Assembly (NCBI GenBank): GCA_030386875.1
Contig: CM059557.1
Coordinates: 56,250,514-56,314,513, forward strand
Origin: Morinoia aosen
Lineage: Eukaryota; Arthropoda; Malacostraca; Amphipoda; Talitridae
Direction: 5' to 3'
DNA: 64,000 bases
The stretch's first letter is position 1. Every line of letters begins with the position of its first letter. Positions 7,990 through 20,700 of this stretch are shown piece after piece. The notes beneath the pieces are model-generated. The model was not told the DNA's origin. It did no database searches and worked only from the letters and a program-made list of their open reading frames with translations. The position numbers were made by a program, and so were the translations under genes.

Positions 7990-10865
7990 GGAAGCTCCTC
8001 AAGACCAAACGCTGCTGCTGGCGTCAGAGTTTCCGGAGTTTTTCTTTTTAGATTTGCTGGTTCGTGGCCCATTTTTCAAGGTGTGCTTCCACCGACGGAA
8101 AATGTTTCGTAGGATAAATGAATACGGTCAATTTAGTCAAGGTAAGAAGTATCACATCTTCATGAACAACAAAACTGCAATCAAATACTGGAAACCAACA
8201 AAAAAAAGTTTTCTAAAGTTGGAGAACTGCTCCATCAAACTTCAAATTCTTATCATCATTAGCAGATTTTAATTGTTGGTTGAATTTTATTCAACTGTTA
8301 CAATGGGTAAAAATGTATTAATTAGGCGCCAAAATAAGGTGCACGCATAAATTAACTTCGCGAAATTTTATTAAAATTTATTGTTTATCAATTTTCTCCA
8401 TGCGAACATTTTGAACATTTTTAAATTCAACTCGTTAAATTTCATAAGAAGCGTTTTTTAAAACTCTGAAGTCTAAGATACCCTTGAAAGTTAACATAAA
8501 AATAAATAAAAATTATTCAGTTAAAATGACAATAAAAACAATGCTATGTTGCATAATATGTTCATATTTTTCACCCGAAGAACCGTTATTCCCTTTTCTT
8601 TCGGTCGATGATGTAATTTCGCATCTCACTGAACAGGAAGCTCCAGAGAATTTTCCGGAAAGAGGTAATCCGATCAGGGAGATGCTGTTATTGTATCCCG
8701 CTGCTGCTGCTGCATTTTAGTGTGTCTGTATGCTAAGACTTCTGTATCTTGCAAGGGTATTGAGCAGTCTTCTGCTGATGCTTCTGCGTGTACATCGAAA
8801 CCAGTACTATTCCACTGCGGTATTCATAAAGGTTCATTAGGAGTTATATTCTCTTCTGAATTATCCCGCGGGCTTCTTTTGTAGAGAGCTGAAAATGTGG
8901 GGTGAAGCCATCAAATAGCGTGAATATCTTTCTTTATAGTTGTTCCCGCAGCTGTACTTTCTCTGAGAATCTAAGTACGCAAGAAAATAAACAGAGGGGC
9001 GGCCGCAGGCCCTACGGATGGTAATGAAGTTGGCCGGTCTACGCCTACGGTATGTGCGGCTTCATGCAGGGGAAATGATCATTCAGTAGTATAGGGGATT
9101 CAAATAATGAAGTAAATATTCAATTGGAGATTTGTTCGAAAAAGCGCGTACAGGAATAAAAGTACTGGCTGATGTAAAATAGGTCTGCCAAAATAGAAAT
9201 TGGAACAGGGGGTTTTCAAAGAATCTCAGGGAAAGATGCATTTCGATAAGGTTAAATAAGATGGTGACGGCCGTGGTGTCTCAAAGTGTCCTAACCAAAA
9301 TGGACGTTCAAAAGAATTTAAATTGTTTAATTCTACTCGAGGCTATTCTTCATAATTTTTTGAGTAATTCAAGTACAATAATATCCTAATATCTTCCTAA
9401 ACTGTTGCATGTGTGTGTGTAGCGTATCAACAGTCGTGTATGACGCCACTCGATTTCAAACTTCCTCGTTTTCAGTCCACTAGCGAAACCTGTACCTTTT
9501 GGGAACATTTTAAATAATCACTCTGAAAAAAATTTTGTTCGACAAGAAAAAATACATCGTTCAAACTGAACAATTTTTTGTGGAATAAGAATTTTAAAAA
9601 ATTACAAAATTGTCGAGTGTCATCTTTCGATGGCAAGTATCGTGCGGAGAGAAGATACAACGGGATCGAGTGCCCGTCAATTTCTTCCAGAATTGAAAGT
9701 AGGATTTTTCGAAATCTATGCCAGCGAAAATAGATAACGTTGCTAGAAGTGGTGGCAGCATGAACACAAATACATAAACATGACCTAAATGAAAAGGTAA
9801 GGTGGTATTACGAGGTGATTACAAGTGGTGAGAGGGAGGATTTCTTCACGCAAAGTGATTCCCGATTTCACTTACATGTGTTGAAAATAAAACTCTTTTG
9901 TTGCACTCAGAGCTGCCTTGGATCATTAAAAAAGTTTAAATATCGTAGAATAGTTCATTCCGTTCAATTCTGATGATTCCAGAGCTTCCTACCAGATGAG
10001 AGAAATGTAGATTTGTACCTAGAGGTGTGCGTTGTCAAGGATTTCTCCCATTGTGAACCACAGCATTCACGTTATGATTGCTCAAATCTTTAGTTGTATT
10101 CAGAATTATTTGTTTTGGAATCTCAAACACATTCTTAATATCCCGTGTTGGTGTTGTGAATACTCAAGAACCATCTCGTACCTCACGAGCTTGGGTTCTT
10201 TAGATTTTATGAGGGAACTTAAACTCTAAATTTTGTGGTGTTTGGTGTTTCAGTAACAGACCCGGAAATTTTCAATCATTTACCTAGTCGTAATGGGACA
10301 ATTGCAGCGAATGAGGAAAAGTCACGCTGTCAGATGTGCTGCCACGTCGACTTCAATTATTCAATAGTCCAGTCCGAGGGCATCACATTTTGCGGATTTT
10401 CTTCTTGCATGACAAACTATCCGTAATTTTTAATTTTGAAATTGAAGTTCATAATTAATTCCTCTTTCTCCGCTTGTGATAAGTATAAATATACCAAAAA
10501 AATTCATACAGTACACGGGATTCACACTCACTCTTACAAGATAGTTACAAAAGTTCTTGGCAACCCAAGCATAGCCGTTGAGCATTTTTCAATTCATTTC
10601 CCTTTAGATGAAATAGGCTGGTTACTAGGAAATTTCGCTTTCAGGATAAAAAGGAAAACCAACGTAGCTGAGAATATCATGATGAAAACAAACGATTTGG
10701 AAAAAAAGTCCATCCTCAGTGCTCTTAACAAGCAAAAATCATGCCCAATTAAAAAAAATAACTAATTCATCTGACTAAACCGAAAATAAAACATTGAAAT
10801 TGAAAAAAACAATAATAAAACCAAAAACTACTGACTATTTCAAGAAACAACGGACGGTTGTTTGT
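7990..10865. other. Unannotated AT-rich stretch
   Basis: Small ORFs only. A short GCT run near 8,700 and a TG run near 9,412 are the only simple repeats noticed. I found no coding signature, hairpin or element ends. Confidence 0.45.
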
Positions 10866-11847
10866 TGACGGACGGTTTTATGAAATTTACAGCAACTCTA
10901 AAATGCGGTGATCAGAAAAATTTAGAGCTGAATCCAAAATTTTGAATTTTTTCTTATAAATGCGGGGTCTTTATTCAAACATTTTTTCTTACAGACGAAT
11001 TTGATTATTTGGTCAGGACATTGCCATGGTGCGAATTGTAATAAACGGTCTTTTTTAGATGTGAAAGTACCAAGAGCTGAAAATAAACTCACGACTTCAG
11101 TGTTTCGAAAAGCAACTTTTACGAGATTGGGTGCGAACTCTTTTTAGCAATATTTTTTTAATGTAAATTTCCAGGCATATTAACATTAATTCACAGAGAT
11201 TTTAAAGTTTTATCGTCCTACAAATGTTTCCATTTAGAAATGAATTATTTACAAAATTATTTTTCTTAAAATTATTACCCAAACAATGTTTTTACTTAGG
11301 AGTTGAGAAAATTTTTGGGTAGAAAGTTCACTGCGAAGCAAAAAATTCTGCCCGTGCCGAGGTTAAGTTTATATTTTCAGCTACTTTTTATAGGAACCCG
11401 TACAGAGAAAATGAAAATTGAAGAATCGTCAACGCCTAAGAGGATTTTGCCTCCAATAAATCCTTGTGTGTTTTTCAAAAATGTTAGGCGAATCGGGCCA
11501 TGCTTTAAACGAAGTGATACTCCGGATGTGATGTTGCGCACCTCAGCTGCAAATCAACATCCGTGTGGCCGTTGCGAGCGATCTTGCATTAGTAACACTG
11601 GCTCCAATTATTTGAGAGGTGTGTACAACACAACGCACTCGTCTCATCGCACTCGTTTCATCGCACATCGTCTCTTTTCGCACTGGCAATGACCTGACCA
11701 AACTATCCAATTCATATATAAGAGAACATTCTTTGAATAACGACCATACTTTTAGAAGAAAAAATTTTTAAATTATGCATTCAGCATCAAAATCTTCTGA
11801 TCTCCGCATTTTAGAGTCGATGCCCAATTTATACAAAACATCCGTCA
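10866..11847. mobile_element. Non-autonomous DNA element with 160-bp inverted ends
   Basis: The left arm 10,866-11,025 and the reverse complement of 11,685-11,847 match over their full length. Both start TGACGGA, then share CTCTAAAATGCGG, GATCAGAA, TTATTCAAA, and TTTGGTCAGG followed by CATTGCC at the inner end. Divergence is moderate, indicating an old element. About 660 bp of interior holds a 129-codon ORF (11,303-11,692) that overlaps the right arm and resembles no transposase. It looks like a long-TIR MITE or foldback unit; target duplications are not clear. Confidence 0.8.
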
Positions 11848-13657
11848 GTAAATGAATGTGCCGCGGCGGCGAAACTTACCATTGTTTCTTGAAATTGTCT
11901 ATAACTTTTTGTTTTATTTTAGATTTTTTGGGGCCAATGTTTTATTTTCGGCTTATTCAGATGAATTAGAGTGTGAAATTGTTAACACTTGGATTTTTTA
12001 CTTCTCAGAGCACCGAAGATTTAATATGCGTAGGTATTATGATTTGACCGCCTATACGTTGTCATTTGCAAACATGCTTACTTGTATATGTGTGTACGTA
12101 TATAGGTGTATGTGCGCATATGGGTGTGTATATGTGCACGTACAACTGTGTGCACTAGAGTAGATGAACCAGTCGAAGGTGCATTTTATGTCATTCCTCT
12201 CCGTTTCTGTGCAAGCATCAAACTAGACCGTCATGGTACCTATGTGTGTGTGTGTTGATTAATTACAGACATTCTGCACCATATTACAAAGATAATGTAT
12301 TTTTTCTAATATGAAATTGTAAAGCATCCATGTAAAAAAAAATAAATTCGTTGTGTGATCATCCATTTATGCTGCAGTAATATACTTATTCGGCCTATAG
12401 TTATATGCTTATAATAATGTGATACCTATGTTTGTTTATCAATTGACGACAATTTGCGCCATATTTCAAAGATAATGTGATTTTTTTTTCTAATATGAAA
12501 CCATTATAGGACATTAAGGTTTTCTTTCTTATTCACGTCCCACAATCGTTTTCATGTTTCTGACTTAAGTAGACTGTTTTGTGCCACTATTTTTAGTACG
12601 AAATTTTATAAAATTCATGCTATAATAAAAGATATTTTCTCCGTTTCCCTCGATTGGAATTCTGATTTATACTGACTAGTTTACGCTGATATTTGCGCAC
12701 ATGCTTACTTGTGTAAATGTGTACGTGTCCACGCTATGCGTATGACACTCTGTAGAATGCGTATGTATTGCCTCGATGTATAGAAATGCATTTGCGTATG
12801 CTTACGAGTCAGGTGTAAATATGTGCGTGGGTATATGTGTGCATGTGTATGTGTAAATATTTACATGTATACGTGCATATATGTGTGTACTAGACTGACA
12901 ACTAGCATTTTACTAGAGATAATGGTCTTTTTTTCAGTGCACTCTCAACTTGTAACATTACCTAACTCGTCATATCTTTAGTATTGTAAAGCATTCATGT
13001 AAAAACTATACATTTGTTGTGCGATCATCCATTTATATTTAAATAAAATGCTTGTTAACTAATGACCGTTATGTTAAAATTGTTGAATCAGAAATGCAAA
13101 ACCTATAATCTTCTTGGTCCTCTTGCTTATATGTACACACGTGTGTGTCCATGTTAACGAAACCGGTGTTTTTTGTAACCTAGGCACACACATGGCCGTA
13201 AAACGCGTGTATATATATGTGTGTGTGTGTGTGATATGTGTGTGAGTGTGTGTATGGATATATACACACATGCATACGTATATGTACATATGTGTGTATG
13301 TGGGTATATATTTATATATATTTTTCTTTTTTTTATGCTTCCTCAAAATGACACTTGTAAACATTGACCGAAACAAGCGATTTCATATATTATTATTATT
13401 TCCTGGCGTCAAGAATTGCGAAGTCTTATGTCATGTACATGTAAACTGTCAAAAGTGTTTTCACCCCACAATGAAAATGCATCGTCCATGAAATTGTGTT
13501 ATCTCTTACAATTTTCATTACATGTATTATCAGATGTAGATTAAGCTAGATTAGGAGTTCATTGCCCTCAATCATTTCTTTTGACTAGTGACACGAGTTT
13601 TTCAATACTCGTGTGTGTGTATCATCTAAGTGTATTAATTTTAAGATATTTTAAAAA

Positions 13658-13690
13658 CCAATGATGGTACTTTTGTACCATCTCTATTGG
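13658..13690 (+). repeat. Hairpin before AATAAA, copy 1
   Basis: CCAAT, then GATGGTAC-TTTT-GTACCATC, then TCT and ATTGG, immediately followed by AAATAAA. It forms an 8-bp inner stem with an outer CCAAT/ATTGG clamp. The layout resembles the 3' end of a retroelement. Confidence 0.7.
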
Positions 13691-14448
13691 AAATAAACCA
13701 TTTTTTTTTCTTTTTTATGTGTACATATATGTGTATATATTTACATGTATGTGTGCACATATGTGTGTACTAAACTGACAACTAGCATTTTACTAGAGAT
13801 AATGGTCATTTTCTGTTCACTCTCAACTTGTAACATTACCTAACTCGTCATCTCTTTATTATTGCAAAGCATTCATGTACCAACTATACATTTGTTGTAC
13901 GATCATCCATTTATATTTAAATAAAATGCTTATTAACTAACGACCGTTATGTTAAAATTGTTGAATTAGAAATACAAAACTTATAATCTTCTTGGTCCTC
14001 ATGCTTATGCGTACATATATATATATATATATATATATCTGTATGTGTGTGTGTATGTATGTATGTATATATGTATGTACGTATATATATGTATATGGAT
14101 TTGTATTTATATATATATATATTTTTTTTTTCATGCTTCCTTAAAATGACACTTTTGAACATTTGCCGAAACAAGCGATTCATATATTATTTCCTGGCAT
14201 CAATAATTGCGAAGTTTTATGTCATGTACATGTAAACTGTCAAAAGTTTTTTCACCCCACAATGAAAATGCATCGTCCATGAATTTGCGTTATCTCTTAT
14301 AATTATCATTACATGTATTGTCAAATGTAGATTAAGCAAGATTAGGAGTACATTGCCCTCAATCATTTATTTTCGACTAGTGACACGAGTTTTTCAATAC
14401 TCGTGTGTGTGTATCATCTAAGTGTATTAATTTTAAGATATTTAAAAA

Positions 14449-14481
14449 CCAATGATTGTAATATTGTACAATCTCTATTGG
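14449..14481 (+). repeat. Hairpin before AATAAA, copy 2
   Basis: CCAAT, then GATTGTA-ATATTG-TACAATC, then TCT and ATTGG, followed by AAATAAAG. Compared with copy 1, stem position 4 changes G to T and its partner changes C to A, so pairing is kept. Confidence 0.7.
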
Positions 14482-14510
14482 AAATAAAGTTTTTTCTTTC
14501 TTTTCTTTCT

Positions 14511-17500
14511 TGTATAATCCTAAACATTGGTTTGAATCATGATATTCATACAACAATTTGTTGTGCATTAATTTCTTGGCTTTCCTTTTTATCCCTAAAG
14601 TGAGAATTTCCTTAAAAGATGAACAGCACAACGCTCACATTTCTGAGCAACTCGTCACATCTTCGTTCGTTCTTCATCATTAGAGCGTTAATTTATGCCA
14701 CGCTCTACCAGGGAACCCACTCCAAAATCTGTCTTTCCAGTGTTCCTCGGTCCAAAATTTCTGTAGTTGTTGCACATAATCTTGGGAGGCATCTTAACGA
14801 CACAATCATGTTGTCAACAGGAGCTGCTAACAGGAAATTATGCTTCGCTCTTCCCTTTTGAGCTGCTACGAAAGAAGATGCCGAGGCTGCTCAGCAGAAA
14901 AGTTGAGTCATTCCTCCTTCAGACTTCTTCCTAACTAGACCTTTCACATACCGCAATGCCTTCGCCTTGGAGAAAATTTGAGTCATTTCTCTACCAGCGA
15001 TTGGGCACCGAAAGGATAGGCTTGATGTCAAGCTCTTCCCTTGCCCCTGAGCTCCTAAAAGCTTCTAGAGACATGGGCGATCGTCAGTTTTTTATTTGAG
15101 AAAATGCTGACGTATAAGATGAGCAGAGGACCATGAAAACCAAAATATCTGAAGAAATCTCACGTTTTCATTCCCCTCAGTCCCTTCAATAAAAATTGAA
15201 GCCTAATTCTGTTTCTCAAACGATTAAATTTTGTATTAACATGTTGACTTCATATTACTGCCTAAGTGTACCACTGGGTAAATTGGTCATTCATGCACCA
15301 GTTTCAATAAATAGAGTCTCAATTATATCACTGCCTTAATTTAAAATAGACTTTTGCGTATAAGCTGTAATATCATCGCGGAATTATATTTTTCAGGGTT
15401 CTTAAAAGGATTAAAATATTATCTATCACTAAAGACGGGTTTTCAATTCTGCGGCTTCCTTACCAAATTAACCGCAGTAACTGTGCAAACGTAGTCAACG
15501 CGTTAATTCTCAGCCCGTTCCCAAATTTATTCATTGGGTAGAAAATGAGCTGAAAAATAAAAATGAGCTAAGCCTGATGGCATTTAATATGCTCCGAAGC
15601 TCGCCTTGAACTGCATCAGCAATGGGCGTGGAATCTTATAATTAATTATTGTTCTGCTTCCAGTCGTGAGTCAAATTTTGACATGAGCTGTTTTCCGACA
15701 CGATCGACTTTTTCCAAAAAAAAAATTACATGATCATGGTAAGTGATTTTATGGTCTTGTTTGAAAACTCAAGCGCACACCTGAAATATATCTCTCGGCG
15801 AAGCTGCGAAAGTTGTTCAGAATTTTTTTAAACATTGCTTCAGGCTTAAACTATAAGATACTCATTTAAGTTATTCTGCGCCGAACTTTTCTTTTGCGAT
15901 GAAAATTTCCTAAAATATGAGGCAGCTTCTGAAGCATTTTCCACTCGCGTTCTAGAACAAAACAGATTAAATCTGCGAGAAAATCATCATTGTGTCATGT
16001 TTCAAAATACAGGTTAATTTGCGCACATTTTCAGTGAAAAACATACACACTAAAGTTCTACATTTGTTCGAGCTCTTAGCCTCCAAGAATGAATCGTAAA
16101 ATGAAAGCAGATTATGACTTTTTTCTTTATTAATCAATAAGAAACATGGTGCCTTCAAAGTTTTCTGTTCTTAACTAAACATTGATTGGCTTTGATGAGG
16201 GATTTTCAAAATTGGAAAATCTGACTTAAAACGAAGCATATTAAAATGTTGAAGCCCTGGCTTGGTGTAAGTTTTTGCGTTGTTAGATATGCCTATCGAA
16301 TTTGGTTTTCGCAATGTTTCTGTTTCTTGTATAATGGCTTCTAATCCTTTTGAGATAATTATTTTCCAGGCTTGATTATCTGAACAGCTCTCCTCGCATA
16401 ATGATCACATCGCCCGCATTTCCTCCGCCTGTTGGTCAAAAAATGGAAAAAACTTCCATCAAGCAGATATAAATATAAAACAAAAGGAGTTTTAAGAATG
16501 TTTTCTTTTCGGCCAATACCTGAACGAGTTTTAATTGCAGTGTGATAATGTGATCTTCCCGGAGTAAGTGAGCTAATCTGCTCGTCCAGACATGTTAGCT
16601 CGCTGTGTGCTTCTAAAACAAAGCGGTCGTCCATGATAGGCTTCATTCTACGGGTAATAGAGCATTTCGCACGGCGTTCTTGTTCAAGTTTTTAGACTAA
16701 CTATTTTTGCTATCCTTTTTCATTGTCTTAAACAACTTTGCTTTCCTTCTTCAACATCGCAAATGTTTTTGACGTCGCGTAGAAAATTCCGTCCTTTTGG
16801 TTTTGAGAATTTTAGAACTGTTGTATCGTGTCTGTTTTTTTTCAGAACTCTGTTTTTCGAATTCCTTTGCCTTTTAGAAGACAAAATATTCAAAATGACA
16901 CACCATTCACTTCATTTGTGAAAAAGTTCATCTTTAGCATGTTCTATACAGTAACTTTAATTTTTTTCCTCTTTTCATCGAGAAAATGTAGCATCGAAGT
17001 GACTTTCCTTATTTATTTCTTTGATTTTCTTGGTGACTTACCCTAGACCTGCTGAGCAGCAAAAACTATTCTGAATTCGAGTTGGGTTCAGTTCCGAGGA
17101 AATTGCAGATGCAATCGAGATCATTCTATTTCCCTTTGGTGCTACTCACAAAATTTATTTCTCTCCTCAACGCGAAATGAATGCTAAAATGTTTTGGCCA
17201 GCCTGGCTCCTATTGTTGGTTCTGATAATTTAACTACAAAGAATTGAGCTTATCTAGCAGACACCAGCACTGGAATTCTGCACATTTGCTTTTGAAAAAA
17301 TATCAAGATGGGATTTTGCGACGCAATAATTCTTTATGAGCGAATATGCGGGAGCAATATTTCAATACAGAATCGGAAGCACAATCTATCTGGAACCGAG
17401 CTCATAATCGCTATTTGAGATTCGAACATTTTATGAAATCAAAACAGGTACACTCACTCAAAAATGTCATTTAAATAGTGAGGAACTCAAAATGATTACG

Positions 17501-17657
17501 GTTCGCATTTTGCCTCTGTACTTGTAAAAATAAAATCAATGCTGAATCATTTCAAACATTCTTTCTCTGCCCTGGTGAATCTGAAGTTTAAACTTTGCAA
17601 CTGTCTCACGGATTCAATAAGTAAAAAATAATTGTACGAAAACTCCACGAAAATGCC
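14511..17657. other. Unannotated stretch
   Basis: No recognisable gene or repeat. Short ORFs at 14,619-14,861 and 16,359-16,646 (minus) have no family motif that I know. TATAATTAATTATTG near 15,635 is a homeodomain-type motif but is common in AT-rich DNA. Confidence 0.4.
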
Positions 17658-17761
17658 CAATCTAACTTTTCGCCGGAGCATGCATGTTTTTCGCCGCCTA
17701 AGATATTTAATTACTTGGGCGGCGAACAAACATGCATGCAGGAGGCGAAAAAGTTAGACTG
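17658..17761. repeat. Isolated long hairpin (about 43-bp stem, 15-nt loop)
   Basis: The left arm 17,658-17,700 pairs with the right arm 17,716-17,761 with only a few mismatches and single-base bulges; the loop is AT-rich. Paired blocks include TCTAAC, TTTTCGCC, GCATGCATG and CGCCGCC. The stem is much more GC-rich than its surroundings. Size and shape fit either a microRNA-type precursor or a solitary palindromic MITE. Nothing in the sequence decides between these. Confidence 0.75.
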
Positions 17762-20700
17762 AGTGGTTTGTAGGTCAAAGTAAAATTTACATTCGTCCTC
17801 ACTTTCTGACTAGATCTGTTGTTACTTCTGCAAAAATATTCAGCGCACCTGTGTTCGTAAAGAACTAGTAACACTTTACGAGAAATGGACACACACTTCC
17901 CTGATCGCTCCCTTGTGAATTTCAGTGCCATTGCTCTGATGAAAACAAACCCTCGCCTATCAGCAAACTCAAGGGAAAGCTCGCAATTGGAAATGAATGT
18001 GAAAGAATTTGTTCAATTCAACATCAATGCAGTGCAAGCAAGCCCAGGAGAACAGTAAGAAAAATTTTACTTCCAAATAAATCGAATAATCATTTTATCG
18101 TAAATTTTAAAATTGGAAAAAATCTACGCTGAATCGACATGTTGCAATGGCGAAGCCGGAAAAATCACTAAAAATGTTTAAGCTTTACTGCAGAAGAAAC
18201 ATTTTGGTAAGAAATAAAACTCGAATCCCAGAATCTCAACTGCCACACACGGGAACACTTAAGCGCACAGTCCCCTCGCGTGCAATATAGAATAAAAGAA
18301 GAAGCAAAATGGTCAGTCACCTCAGTCACTGCTGGGAGAACAGAAAACTTTCGGTGCTAGAGCGTAGAATCTCTTTACTGGCACACGTCCGTCGCAAATT
18401 TTGCATGCACAGCAATGCGTCCAACGGAATCCCTGAGGATAAACGTGCCATGTAACGTTAATGGCAACGTCATGTGTGGGGCTGCGCTGAAGCTAACGTC
18501 TAACGTATCACTGTTTGTGTCAGTGCATGCGAAAGATGCGCTCGGATGTATTCATGGAGTGGCGAAAAATATCCCTAGATCTGCGGGGCAAAAACTGAAC
18601 ATTATGTGATATAATAAGACAGAAGAATGAAAACATTGAAAATTAGTTGTGAGGAGTGCCATAGTTCTTGTGTGATCATCAGGGCTCATGTGTGAGTGCT
18701 GTGGTGTTAATAATTTAGCCAGCTCATGGTTTTGCTCATGGCTCATTGCTCCATGGTTTAGAAGAACGAAATGTCATCTCCACTTCCATTTTGGACAGTT
18801 GAAATTAGACTGATCTTACAGCTCTCTTCAAAACTACAGAGAGAAAAACTCCAACACAAATCGTCGTTTGAAATTATTAAAATCACCATCCCTTTAATAT
18901 CATCAAAGTAACGAATCAACTCAAGAAACAAATTTTTTCCTAGCAATTCTTATCAATCATGGTAGTTTTGAACTTTTTGTCTTTCATTTGTTGTTATGAT
19001 ATCCTTAATATGTGCAATAAAAACATTTTCTTAAATAAATTTATATAAAAACTTGAATCGATGCTCACAAAGTTTGGTCTGCCTTACGGAGAGCTTATAA
19101 TTTTTTACTGATTATAACACTTTGTAAATTGTTCATTCTGCAATTGCATTTTATGTGATGTCCGTTCGTATAAAAATTGCTGATTAATTATAAGAGTTCA
19201 TCGCTGCTATATTATTTCGCAGAAAAATAGTCAAGTTCAAAGTATTTGGTGGCCGCAGCCTGCCCAGCACTCGAGCCTTTGCGGCGGCGCACGAGGCCGA
19301 AGTGACGAAGCCTCAAATTTAATTTAAGCCCGAAAAATCAAGCTCTCTTTCTGCCACCAGCGGAACTCGGCAAAAGTCGAGGATTGCGGTGAGTTTTGTA
19401 TCGGGCAGCCCCTCCGAAGGCTCGGCTTTTCTTCGCTACATTTCTATTTATTCTCGTTTGTCTCAGCGGTCACAAAATTTGAGGGAAAGAACAAGTGTAA
19501 CAATTTGGACCCAGGGGTCTCGAACCAGGATTCTAAATTGACACTTCCCATTTCTTTATCAGAGAAATGGAAAGTTGTGATAGAGTCTGAGACTCGCTTT
19601 ACCATCAAAAAGAAAACCTTTCTGTGGGGTTTCAAATAGCACGCAGCTGACAAGAGCCACGCGATCGCATCTAATACTTTAGCGCTATAGAACTTCAAAT
19701 GAAGCAGTTGAACTCATCCAACAAAATCAAGAAAAATAACGGAGCGAGAACGAAAACGCATAGAATGCATTGTTTAGAGGATGATCAAACTATGAGCTGA
19801 CTGTAGAGAAACTTTGCAGGCTATATCTGCTGTCGCACTAGGAAATTTCTCCCATCTGTCTCCAATGCCTATAATACTGCATTTGCTGAAAATGCTTATC
19901 CTGTAAATCTGCTGTCGCTCATATCGCTGTTGCTGATTTTACCGCTGCTGCATCCTTGTGTTGCTGCAACTAATTGAGGGTGATGAATTTTACCATGTGT
20001 CCGCCGCTGCACATGTTGCTGATGACATTGTACTCTGAAACAAGAATGTTTCACATGCATAGGTATCGTTTAAATAGGGGATAACATCTAAAATCGATCT
20101 CATCTTGTACTCGTACTATGTTACTGATTGTAACCGAGTGCTTTCAATCCGGATTTTAAAGCAATTTCCAGTTCAAATTCGATTTACGGATACCAAACCA
20201 TCTGTTTATACAAGGATCTGATTGCATAACCTAAATAAATTAGTGCAACTTCAGTTCCTTTTAAATTGAATGAAGCTATAGAAATCATTCACATCCCAGC
20301 GGAATCGAGCGTAGGGAGATCAACTTCGATATGTTATGCATACTACGTAGTTAAACAGACATCACAGGAACCGAGTTTCATTTTAGTTTGATTGCAATAG
20401 CGTAAGAAAAGAAATTTAGTGGTATTTTGTACAGTAAGTCTTCAACGAATTTAATTAAGTTCAACTGTTCCCCTTCGTGTTATCTTCATTGAAATATTTC
20501 AAATCAGACTAGGGATTTCTGAAAATGGACACTAGTTTCTTCCGCTACAGTAAATTACCGTCTCACGGAAAACACATTACCTGGATGGTTTTCAAAACAG
20601 AACAAATTTAGCTAATGCGAATAGCTTTTTTGTAGCAGTAATAAGTTCGAGTTGAAGCACTGCCTCGAGACTCGAGGACTATAATTTATAAGGCGTCAGA

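Larger units (their letters stand above)
11960..14510. repeat. Tandemly duplicated, microsatellite-rich block
   Basis: Two diverged copies of one sequence lie head to tail, about 12,865-13,735 and 13,736-14,495. Shared landmarks are ACTGACAACTAGCATTTTAC (12,895 and 13,775), CTTGTAACATTACCTAACTC, TCACCCCACAATGAAAATGC and a terminal hairpin followed by AAATAAA. The offset falls from 880 to 791 bp across the unit because the microsatellites differ in length. Weaker partial copies appear near 12,300 and 12,430 (AAAGATAATGT; GATCATCCATTTAT). TG and TA runs dominate 12,060-12,160, 13,205-13,330 and 14,014-14,125. The ORFs here are microsatellite translations. Confidence 0.82.

Noticed and set aside
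7817-8008. Minus-strand ORF with an 11-residue peptide repeat
   Set aside because: It is explained by the 33-bp tandem repeat; no start context or further coding evidence.
11852-14235. Several 60-100 codon ORFs rich in Tyr/Ile/Cys/Val
   Set aside because: Translations of TG and TA microsatellites.
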